Counted from the stretch's first letter, positions 27,611 to 35,963 are shown. The stretch is DNA of 64,000 nucleotides from Glycomyces niveus (GCF_017592475.1 NZ_JAGFNP010000003.1:372001-436000); one strand, 5' to 3'. The notes: generated by a model not told the origin, from the sequence alone. A program made the numbers and translations.

Positions 27611-28432
27611 ATGCCTACCAAGATTCCGCTCGGGGCCCCGATCTGGGCCGATGCGAACACGCCCGATCTGGTTCGGGACCTGGACTTCTATACGCGCCTG
27701 TTCCGGTGGTCGACGTTCGGCACCGGGGAGGAGTTCGGGCACTACACGGAGTTGTGCCTGGGTTCGACGGTGTCGGTGGCGAGGGCGGTGGGCGGCCTGG
27801 CGCCGAACCCGCCTGGGGATCCTGACGCGTTGTCGGCGTGGGGGGTCGCGTTCCATGTGGCCGACTGCTTCCGGGCGGCGGCCGACGCGGAGAAGCTGGG
27901 CGCCCACGTCGTCAGCCATCCGGTGCGGGTGGGAGACGATCTTGTGTACGCGGCGTTCAAGGACCCTGACGGCGGGGCGTTCGGCCTGTTCGAGCCGATG
28001 AGCGACCATGTCGGGTTCACGGCGTACGGGGAGCCGGGCGCGGCGGTGTGGTTCGAGTACGTGTACGACGGGGCGCCGGTGGAGGCGATGCAGTTCTATT
28101 CGGAGCTGCTGAACTGGTCGGTGCGGGTGCCGGGCGAGGACGAGCCGTCGCATGACGCGCCGTATGTGGGGCTGTGGACGCACGAGCATCTGACGGAGCG
28201 TTCGGTGGAGTTCGGCGGGGCGCGGATGGCGCTGGGGCCGGAGGTGCGGATGAAGCCGCACTGGCTGGTGTGCTTCGGCACGGACTCGGTGGACTTGACG
28301 GCCGCGAAGGCGGTCGATTTGGGCGGACGGGTCGCGGTGGCGCCCGTCGACGATCCGGGCGGGCGCATGGCGGTGCTGGTGTCGCCGACGGGCGCGCACT
28401 TCACGATCATGTCGAGCAAGCAGATGGACTGA
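27611..28432 (+). CDS. Two-domain VOC (glyoxalase-like) protein
   Basis: A 273-residue protein with two tandem VOC domains (about 5-130 and 140-270), starting MPTKIPLGAPIWADANTPDL. Each half has the pattern of a helix with FYTRLFRW or FYSELLNW and a C-terminal strand (KDPDGGAFGLFEP in the first). AGGAAG precedes ATG 27611. It is convergent with, and paralogous to, the gene at 28443-29246, with which it shares the ISIPLGAPIW-like opening. No reaction can be assigned. Confidence 0.87.
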   Translation: MPTKIPLGAPIWADANTPDLVRDLDFYTRLFRWSTFGTGEEFGHYTELCLGSTVSVARAVGGLAPNPPGDPDALSAWGVAFHVADCFRAAADAEKLGAHVVSHPVRVGDDLVYAAFKDPDGGAFGLFEPMSDHVGFTAYGEPGAAVWFEYVYDGAPVEAMQFYSELLNWSVRVPGEDEPSHDAPYVGLWTHEHLTERSVEFGGARMALGPEVRMKPHWLVCFGTDSVDLTAAKAVDLGGRVAVAPVDDPGGRMAVLVSPTGAHFTIMSSKQMD

Positions 28433-28442
28433 GCGCCGGGCG

Positions 28443-29246
28443 CTACTCCCAAGGGCGCGGGGACATGATGCCCGCGATGGTGCCGCTGGGGGCGGCGATG
28501 CCGGCGATGCGCAGGCCGGGCACGTCCATGGGCTGGCCCGCGATGGAGCCGCCGAGTTCGACGGCGCGTTCGCACACGTCGTCGGCGTCCTCGACGCCGA
28601 GCATGACGGTCCACTGGGCGGGGAGTCCGAGTTCGAAGCCTTCGGAGGCGTGGCAGCCGCCGAATTCGCGCTCGTCGCCGACGGCGCTCAAGGCCGCGTA
28701 GGGCTTGTCGTTCGCGTTGTCCTCCCACGGCGGTGTGGTGATCTTCCAGCCGAGGAGGTCGGTGTAGAACCGCATGGCTTCGGCGGGCACGCCGTCGAGC
28801 CGGTATTCGATCCAGCCGACGCTGTTGGGTTCGCCCCACACGCCGAAGCCGCTGCCGGCCTCGCGCATCTCGACGAGCCCGAATTCCGCGCCCTGCGGGT
28901 CTTTGAGCATGGAGAAGCGGAGCCGCCCGCCCATGTCCTCGGGTTCGATCATGACGTCCGCGCCGAGTGCGCGGGCGCGGGCGGTGACCGCGTCGCAGTC
29001 CTCGACGCTGAAGTGCACGTTCCACACATGGCTCGGCTGCGCGTCCGGCGGGCACGGCATGATGCCCATGACCGCGCGGCCGCCTTCGGTCCCGTCGGGG
29101 ATACCGAAGGTCGTGTAGTGGCCGAACTCCTCCCCCGCGTCGACGGACTTCCATCCGAACAGGGACTCGTAGAAGGCGACGTCGGCGGCGAGGTCGGCGG
29201 TCAGGGAGTCGGACCAGACGGGCGCACCCACCGGGATCGAGGTCAT
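28443..29246 (-). CDS. Two-domain VOC (glyoxalase-like) protein
   Basis: A 267-residue tandem-VOC paralogue of the convergent neighbour: MTSIPVGAPVWSDSLTADL against MPTKIPLGAPIWADANTPDL, with FYESLFGWKS and FYTDLLGWKI in the two halves. The start is ATG 29246, the second of two in-frame ATGs. It begins 34 bases after the ABC permease stop in the same direction, so it may be the last gene of that operon. Function unknown. Confidence 0.87.
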   Translation of the reverse strand: MTSIPVGAPVWSDSLTADLAADVAFYESLFGWKSVDAGEEFGHYTTFGIPDGTEGGRAVMGIMPCPPDAQPSHVWNVHFSVEDCDAVTARARALGADVMIEPEDMGGRLRFSMLKDPQGAEFGLVEMREAGSGFGVWGEPNSVGWIEYRLDGVPAEAMRFYTDLLGWKITTPPWEDNANDKPYAALSAVGDEREFGGCHASEGFELGLPAQWTVMLGVEDADDVCERAVELGGSIAGQPMDVPGLRIAGIAAPSGTIAGIMSPRPWE

Positions 29247-29280
29247 GGCGCTGCTCCTTCGCATGCGGGATCGAACCCAC

Positions 29281-31023
29281 TCACGTTCCCACGGCCCGCC
29301 GACGGCTCGCAGGAGTTTGGCGGTGGCGCGGCATCGAGACGGCGGCCATCACGGCGAGCGTGAGGGCGACCATCGCGGCGGCCGGGGCGAGGACGGCGAG
29401 GGGCGCGCGTTCGAGGTACGGGAGCGAGCGGGCGAGGCTCGCGCCCCATTCGGGGCTGTCGGGGGCGGCGCCGAGGCCGAGGAATCCGAGCGACGCGACG
29501 CCGAGGGCCATGCCGGGCAGGCGCAGACCGGCATGCGCCGCAAGGGGTCCGGCGACCAGGGGCAGGGTGTGCCTGCGGAGGATCCACCACCGGCCGGCAC
29601 CGAGGGCGAGGCGCGCTTCGAGGTGCCCGGCGCCTCGGGCCTGGGCGACGAGTTCGGCGGCGTGCGCGGCGAGCGGCGGCCAGGAGACGGCCGCGACTGC
29701 GAGGACCGCCCCGAACTGGCCGCGGCCGAGGACCACGACGACGATCATCCCGGCGATCGCGATGGGGAACGAGTTGAACGCCTCGGCCAGCGGATGCGCC
29801 AGGCGCGGCGCGAACCCGAGGGCGAGCGCGAGCAGATAGGCGAGGCCGCACGCGAGGAGCGCGGCCCCGGCGGTCCAGAGCGCGCCATGCCCGAGGCGGG
29901 CGAGCACGTCCCGCCCGAGCTCGTCGGTGCCGAGCCAAGCCGCGGCGGAGGGCCCGTCGAGACGCGGACCGGTGGCGATCTCGCCGGAGCGCAAGGCGCC
30001 GTATACGACTGCGAGGAGGACGGGCAGTGCGGCGGCGGCGATCCACACGTAGTGGCGGCCGCGTCCGCCGGAGACGGGCGGGGCGACCGGGGCCGCCGCT
30101 TCGGCGGCAGGCCCGTCGAGCGCGCGGACGGCGAGACGGGCGATCAGTCCGGCCGCGAAACCGAAGGCGATGAGCAGGGCGGTGCAGGCCTGCAGCACCG
30201 GGAGGTCCTGCGCGTCGGCGGCGGCGAGGGCGGCGCGGCCGAGGCCCGGGACGGCGAAGATCGTCTCGACGGCGACGGCCGCGCCGGTGATCGAGACGGC
30301 GATGATCGCGAACTGCGGCAGCACGGGCGGCAGCGCCCGGCGCAGGAGGCCGCGCGCGATGCGCCTCCGCGGGTATCCGGCGGCGCGCCACTGGCGGACC
30401 CAGTCTTCGGCGGCGACGCGGCCGATGGCGTCGCGCCCGAGCCGGGCGAGGACCCCGCCGCCGGGCAGGCCCATCGCGAGGGCCGGAAGCACCAGATGGG
30501 CCGGGCCGCTGAATCCGTACGCCGGAAGCACGCCGGCCCAGGTCGCGAACACCGCCACGCCCAATGTCGCGATGAGGAAGTCGGGCAGTGCCGCGAACGA
30601 CGCGACCGCGACACCGCTCGCTCCGATCGGCCGCCCCTGAGCGGCCCGCCGCAGCGCGGGCGCACAGGCAAGGGCCGCGACAGCGAACGTGACAACGAAG
30701 GCAGCGGTCATCACCGTCAACGAGGTCCCCAATGCCGGCAGCACCGTTTCGGCGACGGCTTCCCCGCTGGTCCAAGAGGTCCCGAGGTCGCCTCGCGCCA
30801 GTCCCGAGAGCCAGTCCCGCAGGATCGCGGCAGGCCCGGCGGCGAGCCCGAGTTCGGTCCGGATCGCATCGAGCGCGCCGCCGGTGGCTTCGCGGCCCGG
30901 GTAGCGGGCGCGGAGGACGGTGAGGGCGGGGTCGCGGTCGGCGAGCCACGGCAGCAGGCCGATGGCGGCGAGCACGGCGAGGAGGACCGCGGCCCGGGTC
31001 AGGGTTGCCCGCAGGAGCGCCAC
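29281..31023 (-). CDS. Fused ABC-importer permease (DppB/NikB + DppC/NikC in one chain)
   Basis: A 580-residue integral membrane protein made of two permease units. The N-terminal half (1-310) has the NikB/DppB loop FAVPGLGRAALAAADAQDLPVL. The C-terminal half (about 320-575) has the NikC/DppC features GTDELGRDVLARLGHGA and RLPGMALGVASLGFLGLGA. The two subunits are normally separate proteins of about 310 and 280 residues. GTG 31023 starts 3 bases after the lipoprotein stop, using a GGAG inside that gene. No ATP-binding subunit is encoded in the window. The Nur box upstream of the pair suggests nickel as cargo. Confidence 0.85.
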   Translation of the reverse strand: MALLRATLTRAAVLLAVLAAIGLLPWLADRDPALTVLRARYPGREATGGALDAIRTELGLAAGPAAILRDWLSGLARGDLGTSWTSGEAVAETVLPALGTSLTVMTAAFVVTFAVAALACAPALRRAAQGRPIGASGVAVASFAALPDFLIATLGVAVFATWAGVLPAYGFSGPAHLVLPALAMGLPGGGVLARLGRDAIGRVAAEDWVRQWRAAGYPRRRIARGLLRRALPPVLPQFAIIAVSITGAAVAVETIFAVPGLGRAALAAADAQDLPVLQACTALLIAFGFAAGLIARLAVRALDGPAAEAAAPVAPPVSGGRGRHYVWIAAAALPVLLAVVYGALRSGEIATGPRLDGPSAAAWLGTDELGRDVLARLGHGALWTAGAALLACGLAYLLALALGFAPRLAHPLAEAFNSFPIAIAGMIVVVVLGRGQFGAVLAVAAVSWPPLAAHAAELVAQARGAGHLEARLALGAGRWWILRRHTLPLVAGPLAAHAGLRLPGMALGVASLGFLGLGAAPDSPEWGASLARSLPYLERAPLAVLAPAAAMVALTLAVMAAVSMPRHRQTPASRRRAVGT

Positions 31024-31026
31024 TGG

Positions 31027-32532
31027 CTACTCCATAGTGGTTGCGGCCGTGATGATCTCGCGTTCGCGCGGGTCGCTGGTGACGTTCGCGGCGCCGCCCG
31101 CGACACCGGTGACCAGGCGTTCGTGGGCGATCGGGATGACGGCGACGGTGGCGAGCACGACGGCCTCGGCGTCGAGGACGGCGCTCTGGCGCGCCGCCGC
31201 GGCGTCCTCGGGGGCCATGCCGGGCTCCGCTGCGGCGGCGATCGAGGCGACGGCGACGTCCACGGCGGGGTCGGCGAGGAGGGCGGCGTTGAAGCCGCCG
31301 TCGCTGGTGAAGTCGGAGTCGAGGTACGTGTAGGCGTCGCCGGAGTCCTGGACGACCGAGCGCGACATGAGGAACGCGTCGAAGTCCCCGGCGAGCATGT
31401 CGGGCTCGATGTCGTTGTATTCGCGCACTTCGGTTTCCACCTGGAATCCGGCGGCCTCGAGCTGGGCGGCGAGGACGGTGAGCGTTTCGGGGAGCTCGGC
31501 GCGGTTGGAGTAGGTGGCGAGGGTCAGGGCCTCGCCGTTCGGGGTGCCGGCCGCGGGGAGCGTGTAGCCGCGGTGGTCGGCGGCCCAGGCGAGGGCGGGG
31601 CCGAAGAGGCCTTCGGGCGCGTCGGCGCGGCCCTCGTAGATGTCGTCGACGATCGGCGCGGTGTCGATCGCGGCGGCGACGGCGGCCCGCAGCGCGGGGT
31701 CGGCGAGGGGGCCGTTCGCGGTGTTGAGGTAGAGGCTGACGGTGCGGCCGGTCGGGGCGTCCTGGAGCTGCGAGGGGTCGAGGTTCGCGATCTGCGCGTA
31801 GGGGACCGCCTCGATGACATGGGCTTCGCCGGAGCGCAGGGCGGCGACCCGGGTGGCGGCGTCGGGCACGTAGTCGGCGCGGAAGCCGGCCATCTTGGCG
31901 GGCTCGCCCCAGTAGTCGTCGTTGCGTTCGAGCACGACCCCGGTGGTCGTAGATTCGGTGATGGCGAACGGCCCGGTGGCGTGCCCGACCGGGTCGACGG
32001 GGTCGCTCGCGTAGGCGCCCATGGAGAGGATCGCGAGGTAAGGGCTCGAGAGTCGTTGCGGCAGCACCGGGTCGGGCAGATCAGTGGTGAGACGGAGGGT
32101 GTGTTCGCCGGTGTCGTCGACAGAGAGGCCGATGCCGTCGATGACGCGGGGCACGCTCGCGGACTGCGCGGCCGAGTTGAGGGCCACGGCGACGGTGAAG
32201 GCGTCGAGCGGCGAGCCGTCGTGGAAGACGACGTCTTCGCGAAGCGTCAGGTCCCACGCGGTGGGCTCGGTCTGGACCCAGTCGAGGGCGAGTCTCGGGA
32301 CCGGGAGGCCGTTGTCGTCGAGGCCGAGCAGGGTTTCGGCGACGGCCCAGCGGGCCAGGAGGAACGCGTCCTCGGAATGCGGCGAGAGCCCGGCCGCGGA
32401 GGTGAGCGCGGTGGCGAAGACGAGAGTGCCGGATTCGCTTGCGCCAGAGGAGAAGCAGCCCGAAGTGGCGAGCGCGCCGCCGAGGCCGAGGGGTGCGGCT
32501 GCGGTGATGAGGGAGCGCCGGGAGAGCGGCAT
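31027..32532 (-). CDS. Solute-binding lipoprotein of peptide/nickel type (NikA-like)
   Basis: A 501-residue SBP_bac_5 protein. The N-terminus MPLSRRSLITAAAPLGLGG carries a twin-arginine motif and ends in a lipobox with Cys near residue 26 (LATSGC), so it is probably exported by Tat and lipid-anchored. The family body is clear: RLALDWVQ, LREDVVFHDGSPLDA, ATGPFAITES and ERNDDYWGE. Members bind peptides or nickel chelates. A Nur-type operator (32570-32586) lies 38 bases upstream of the start, which favours nickel. The fused permease follows directly. Confidence 0.85.
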   Translation of the reverse strand: MPLSRRSLITAAAPLGLGGALATSGCFSSGASESGTLVFATALTSAAGLSPHSEDAFLLARWAVAETLLGLDDNGLPVPRLALDWVQTEPTAWDLTLREDVVFHDGSPLDAFTVAVALNSAAQSASVPRVIDGIGLSVDDTGEHTLRLTTDLPDPVLPQRLSSPYLAILSMGAYASDPVDPVGHATGPFAITESTTTGVVLERNDDYWGEPAKMAGFRADYVPDAATRVAALRSGEAHVIEAVPYAQIANLDPSQLQDAPTGRTVSLYLNTANGPLADPALRAAVAAAIDTAPIVDDIYEGRADAPEGLFGPALAWAADHRGYTLPAAGTPNGEALTLATYSNRAELPETLTVLAAQLEAAGFQVETEVREYNDIEPDMLAGDFDAFLMSRSVVQDSGDAYTYLDSDFTSDGGFNAALLADPAVDVAVASIAAAAEPGMAPEDAAAARQSAVLDAEAVVLATVAVIPIAHERLVTGVAGGAANVTSDPREREIITAATTME

Positions 32533-32569
32533 GGCGTGAGCCTCGTCTCTTATCGCTAGGGGTTTCCTA

Positions 32570-32586
32570 TTGCAAATCGAATGCAA
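32570..32586. promoter_or_regulatory. Nur box (nickel-responsive Fur-family operator)
   Basis: TTGCAA-ATCGA-ATGCAA. The published Streptomyces Nur consensus is tTGCaa-N5-ttGCAA, so 11 of 12 half-site bases match with exact spacing. It lies in the 56-base gap between divergent nikA-like and GNAT genes, 2 bases before the GNAT ATG and 37 before the lipoprotein ATG, where a bound repressor could block both. Confidence 0.75.
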
Positions 32587-32588
32587 TA

Positions 32589-33188
32589 ATGGCACACATG
32601 TCAGATATCGCTGTGACGCGTGAAGCCCGAGGTGTAGACGGTTACGTTCTCCGGCAGGCCGAACCCGGGGACCTCCCCGGCGCGCGATCGGTGATGCTCG
32701 ACACCGTCTACCGGGATTTCGGGCACGGCTACCTGCCGCAATGGCATTCCGACATCATCGACATCGACTCGTACTACCTTGCGCCCGAGGACAACACGCT
32801 CTTCGTCGCAGCCCAGGACGGCGTCGTGGCCGCCACCGCGGGAGTGCGCGGCCAGACCCCGGTCTCACCGCCGCACCCGCCCGAGGTGACCAACCGCTTC
32901 GAGGAGGGCCGCACCGCGACCCTCTACCGCGTCTACGTGCGCCCCGAGCACCGCCGCCGCGGCCTGGCCGCCGCCCTCGTCGACGCCTGCCTGGACTTCA
33001 TCGCCGGCCGCGACCGCTACACCGCCGTCTACCTCCACACCGACGCCCGCACCCCCGGAGCCGTGGAATTCTGGTCCAAGCGCGGCACCATCCTCTTCGA
33101 CGAGCGCATCGCCATCAACGAAATGCGCCCCGAAACCCCCGAGGCACCCTTCCAAACAGTCCACTTCGAACTGCAAATCCCCCGCTGA
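32589..33188 (+). CDS. GNAT-family N-acetyltransferase
   Basis: A 199-residue acetyl-CoA-dependent acetyltransferase. The acetyl-CoA loop is RVYVRPEHRRRGLAAALV, with VYLHTDARTPGAVEFWSKRG as the later helix. Either ATG 32589 or ATG 32598 could be the start. The first is only 2 bases from the Nur box, so its transcript would be leaderless or the start is the second ATG. The acceptor is unknown. Sharing a control region with the nickel importer is the only clue to its role. Confidence 0.83.
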   Translation: MAHMSDIAVTREARGVDGYVLRQAEPGDLPGARSVMLDTVYRDFGHGYLPQWHSDIIDIDSYYLAPEDNTLFVAAQDGVVAATAGVRGQTPVSPPHPPEVTNRFEEGRTATLYRVYVRPEHRRRGLAAALVDACLDFIAGRDRYTAVYLHTDARTPGAVEFWSKRGTILFDERIAINEMRPETPEAPFQTVHFELQIPR

Positions 33189-33224
33189 CCCCATCCGCGA
33201 ACCACCCTCACATGTCACACCCCA

Positions 33225-33287
33225 TGAGACCGTGGTCTTTTTCGGTTGGTCGGAAGGCGGATGCGGGTGGGAAGGGGCACGCCCTAC
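33225..33287 (+). repeat. Dispersed repeat, copy 1 (intergenic)
   Basis: A 63-base stretch beginning TGAGACCGTGG and containing the core GGATGCGGGTGGGAAGG. It aligns with 55338-55273 on the opposite strand: the 17-base core is identical and most flanking bases match. This copy is between the GNAT gene and its terminator. Beyond it the sequence becomes simple GC-rich repeats (CGCGGCGCGGCGAGG). Confidence 0.7.
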
Positions 33288-33365
33288 GCGCCCAGCGCGG
33301 CCGCGCCGCGCGCGGCGCGGCGAGGCGAGGCCGCAAGACGCCACGCGGCGGGTCCGGGAAACGCC

Positions 33366-33403
33366 GAGGGACCGCCCCGGCGGCAGGGCGGCCCCTCTTT
33401 CTC
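33366..33403 (+). terminator. Terminator between GNAT and GDPD genes
   Basis: GAGGG-A-CCGCCC pairs with GGGCGG-C-CCCTC around an 8-base loop and is followed by TTTCTCT. It has one A/C mismatch on the plus strand, which is G-U in the reverse transcript. It may serve both convergent genes. Confidence 0.65.
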
Positions 33404-33429
33404 TGTGCGAATCCTGGGTCGGCCCCGGG

Positions 33430-34464
33430 CTAGCAGTCGCGCGCGGCGATCGCCAGGTCCGGGAAGTCGCTGAAGACCGCGTCCACGCCCAGGTCGTAGA
33501 ACAGCTCGAACTCGGCCTCGTAATCGCCCCACGCGGCCGGGTCGGAGCCCTCGCGCAGATTCGCCGGGAGGAACGAGTTCTCGGCCCGGAACGTCCAGAC
33601 GTGCACGTCCAGCCCCCGCTCGTGCGCGCGCTCGACGATGTCGGTCGGCTCCGAGATCGAGCCGTCCGCCCCGCGCGGGAAGATCCGGTTCTTGTTGAGG
33701 CTCACCGTGTCCAGCGTCTCGGCGTACTCGTCGAGCGTCGCGTCCGGGATCGCGCCCTGGCCGTCGATGTTCAGCCCGATCCGGTTGTCGACGCGCTCAT
33801 CGATGTTGAGCAGGCTCTCGTACTCGAACGACTGGATCCACACCGGCGACCGCTTCTTGTCGAGCTTGCGCTCCTCGAGCAGGTCGGCCAGCGCGTCCTC
33901 GATGCTCATGCCCTTGTCCCCGTAGTAGGACGGGTGCTTCATCTCCGGGTAGGTGATGACCTTGCGGTCGAGGGTCGCCACATAGTCGAGGACTTCGTCG
34001 TACGTGACCAGCTCGAACTCGCCGTCGTGCTCGGCGCTGCCCGGGCGCAGGGCCGGCAGGCGCTCCTCGGCGCGGAGGGTCTTGAGCTCGGCGAGGGTGA
34101 AGTCGTCGGCGAAGAAGCCGGTGACGGGCTTGCCGTCGATGAGCTTGGTGGTCTTGCGGTCGGCGAACTCGGGGTGCGCGGCGACGTCGGTGGTCTCGTC
34201 GAGGACCGGCTCGTGGCGGGCGAGCAGTTCGCCGTCCTTGGTGAGCACGAGGTCGGGTTCGATGACGTCGGCGCCCATCTCGACGGCGAGCGCGTAGGCC
34301 TCGAGCGTGTGCTCGGGCAGGTAGCCGCTGGCGCCGCGGTGCGCGATGACGAGGGGTTCGTCGTGGTGGGGCTTGGCGGCGGCCGGGGCGGCGGCGAGGC
34401 CGGCGAGGGCTCCGGCGGCGGTCAGCACGGCCGCGCCGCGCAGGAGCACGCTCTTGAGGGACAT
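33430..34464 (-). CDS. Secreted glycerophosphodiester phosphodiesterase (GlpQ-like)
   Basis: A 344-residue enzyme that hydrolyses glycerophosphodiesters to glycerol-3-phosphate and an alcohol. A signal peptide covers about residues 1-30 (VLTAAGALAGLAAAPAAA). The catalytic region is AHRGASGYLPEHT, followed by DVIEPDLVLTKDGELLARHE, and the C-terminus has VHVWTFRAEN and VDAVFSDFPD, all GDPD signatures. A direct-repeat motif like a Streptomyces PHO box lies 96-117 bases upstream, so phosphate starvation probably induces it. Confidence 0.92.
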   Translation of the reverse strand: MSLKSVLLRGAAVLTAAGALAGLAAAPAAAKPHHDEPLVIAHRGASGYLPEHTLEAYALAVEMGADVIEPDLVLTKDGELLARHEPVLDETTDVAAHPEFADRKTTKLIDGKPVTGFFADDFTLAELKTLRAEERLPALRPGSAEHDGEFELVTYDEVLDYVATLDRKVITYPEMKHPSYYGDKGMSIEDALADLLEERKLDKKRSPVWIQSFEYESLLNIDERVDNRIGLNIDGQGAIPDATLDEYAETLDTVSLNKNRIFPRGADGSISEPTDIVERAHERGLDVHVWTFRAENSFLPANLREGSDPAAWGDYEAEFELFYDLGVDAVFSDFPDLAIAARDC

Positions 34465-34559
34465 GAAGGTCCTTTCGTGGGGACGGCGCGGCCTTTCGGC
34501 GCGGTTTCCATCGGGGATGGGCCTTCAGTCAAGCGGCCGCGGTCGTCACCCGTTCGGCG

Positions 34560-34581
34560 CGAACATGAACGGTGCCTGAAC
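34560..34581 (-). promoter_or_regulatory. Candidate PHO box upstream of the GDPD gene
   Basis: On the minus strand, GTTCAGGCACC and GTTCATGTTCG form two adjacent 11-base direct-repeat units, each starting GTTCA. This is the architecture of PhoP boxes in Streptomyces. It is placed about 100 bases upstream of a phosphodiesterase gene of a class that PhoP controls there. Confidence 0.55.
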
Positions 34582-34647
34582 GATGTCAGAAATCCGGCGC
34601 GCGGCGGTGGCGGACACGCAAAGCGGCACGACGATGAACGGCCGTGC

Positions 34648-34779
34648 GGGAGGCCGTCGCCTCGGCGGTGGTGGCCACCCCGGCATGCACCACCCTGACC
34701 ATCGGTACGGTCACCGAGGCGACGGCCTCCCGTTCGGTCCCCTCCCGGCCGGTCCGATCGCGGCAGGGATGCCGCGATC
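34648..34779. repeat. Large foldback with nested stems, plus second hairpin
   Basis: An 18-bp perfect outer stem (34648-34665 with 34714-34731) encloses two smaller perfect stems: GGTGGTG/CACCACC (34667-34673 with 34688-34694) and GACC/GGTC (34697-34700 with 34709-34712). Together they form a three-way junction. A second perfect 10-bp hairpin follows (34756-34765 with 34770-34779). The block lies in the 629-base gap between the divergent GDPD and DUF6270 genes. The remainder (34780-35093) contains an AT-rich stretch near 34865-34905 that may be a promoter, and nothing else I recognise. Confidence 0.7.
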
Positions 34780-35093
34780 CGATGCCCGAGGTCGCGAGCC
34801 GCAGGTATCGGTTTCTAGATCGGCGCTCCGGAAGGGAAGCCGGGGAGGCTGGACCTCCCCGAAACGATCCATATATTGATAGGAACCGTTTTCTAAGACA
34901 TCTTGGCCCATCCGCGCCCGCACGTCAAGCATCGAAGCGCTCGAATGTCCCCGGTTGCGCCGAGACGGGCGCCAGGTTGCGCGCAGATTGCCTGCGGCGG
35001 AACAACAGAAGTGGCCTCTTCCAGCACTTCCGCACGCCGCCCCGGTCCTGCACACTGGACATTTTCGCGCCCGCAACCGGAACGGAGCCCCCC

Positions 35094-35822
35094 ATGGAGC
35101 CGACCTATTCGCTGATCGGCTGCTGCGTCAGCCGCGACGCCGCCGACCTCGGCCGCGACCCGCTGCCTCCGCCCGTGCACTTCGTCTCGCGCACCCGCAT
35201 CCAGAGCCTCGTGTCGACGCCCAGCCCCATCGATCCCGACGACATCAAGCTCGACTCGGCCTTCCAGCGGCGCACGATCGTGGAGGACCACCAGAAGACG
35301 GCGCTCAACCCGCTCGCCGGCATCGACCACCCGATCGTCATCGACCTCATCGACGAGCGCTGGCAGCTCATCGACACCGGCTCCGGGCTGGTGACCTCGA
35401 CGATCTACTTCCGCAACGCGGGCCTGGAAGAGCGGCCCGGCAACACGCTCGTGCCCAACGACACCGAGCTCGCCGACGACGGCCCGTTCGCCACGGCCAC
35501 AAGGGAGTTCGTGAAGCGGCTCCCCGCCCGGCCGGTGCTCATCCACCGCGCTTTCTGGGCCGCCCTCGACACGGCGGGCAAGCCGGTCAGCGACCTGCGC
35601 CGGACCCGCCGGAACAACGCCTGGCTCGAGCGCGCCTACGATCTCCTCGAAGCGGCCCTCGACGACCGTGCCCTGCCGCCGGTCGAAGTCGACGCCTCGC
35701 TGCGTGTCGCCGACCCCGGCCACCGCTGGGGCATCGGCCCGTACCACTACGTCGACGAGTACTACACCGAGCTCGCCGGCCTGGTCCGCAAGGCGCTCGC
35801 CAACGCCCCCAGCCGAAGCTGA
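35094..35822 (+). CDS. DUF6270-type protein
   Basis: A 242-residue cytoplasmic protein. The opening LIGCCVSRDAADL is the GxCVSRD motif of the DUF6270 family, a group I associate with SGNH-like folds and with polysaccharide clusters. The C-terminal WGIGPYHYVDEYY, with His and Asp, could complete an active site. No enzymatic activity is established. ATG 35094 is preceded by GGAG. The gene has an unusually long upstream region (629 bases) with strong secondary structure. Confidence 0.72.
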   Translation: MEPTYSLIGCCVSRDAADLGRDPLPPPVHFVSRTRIQSLVSTPSPIDPDDIKLDSAFQRRTIVEDHQKTALNPLAGIDHPIVIDLIDERWQLIDTGSGLVTSTIYFRNAGLEERPGNTLVPNDTELADDGPFATATREFVKRLPARPVLIHRAFWAALDTAGKPVSDLRRTRRNNAWLERAYDLLEAALDDRALPPVEVDASLRVADPGHRWGIGPYHYVDEYYTELAGLVRKALANAPSRS

Positions 35823-35963
35823 GTCAGCGCCCCCAGGCACGCCCGCGAGGTGCCGTTTCGCTCGGCAATCGCGCGCGGCGAAACTGCACCAGCGCCGTAG
35901 GAGGTGGCCGTCTCGCCTAACGACCGCGAGGCGAAGCTGAACCAGCGCCGCAGGCACGCCCGC
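35814..35963 (+). repeat. Three degenerate 33-base direct repeats
   Basis: Units at 35814-35846, about 35880-35905 and 35931-35963 share the frame CGAAGCTGA-CCAGCGCC-AGGCACGCCCGC. Copies 1 and 3 agree closely; the middle one keeps CGAAACTGCACCAGCGCCG and then diverges. The first overlaps the end of the DUF6270 gene, so the array grew from, or into, the 3' end of that gene. Confidence 0.6.

Noticed and set aside
27611..29246. The two convergent VOC genes as one large inverted repeat
   Set aside because: The proteins are paralogous, but the DNA has diverged too far to count as a repeat.
34583..34879. 98-codon frame over the large foldback
   Set aside because: Its content follows the inverted repeats; no ribosome site and low-complexity Gly/His/Arg sequence.
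35814..35963. CRISPR-like repeats
   Set aside because: Three degenerate units with unequal spacing that begin inside a gene.
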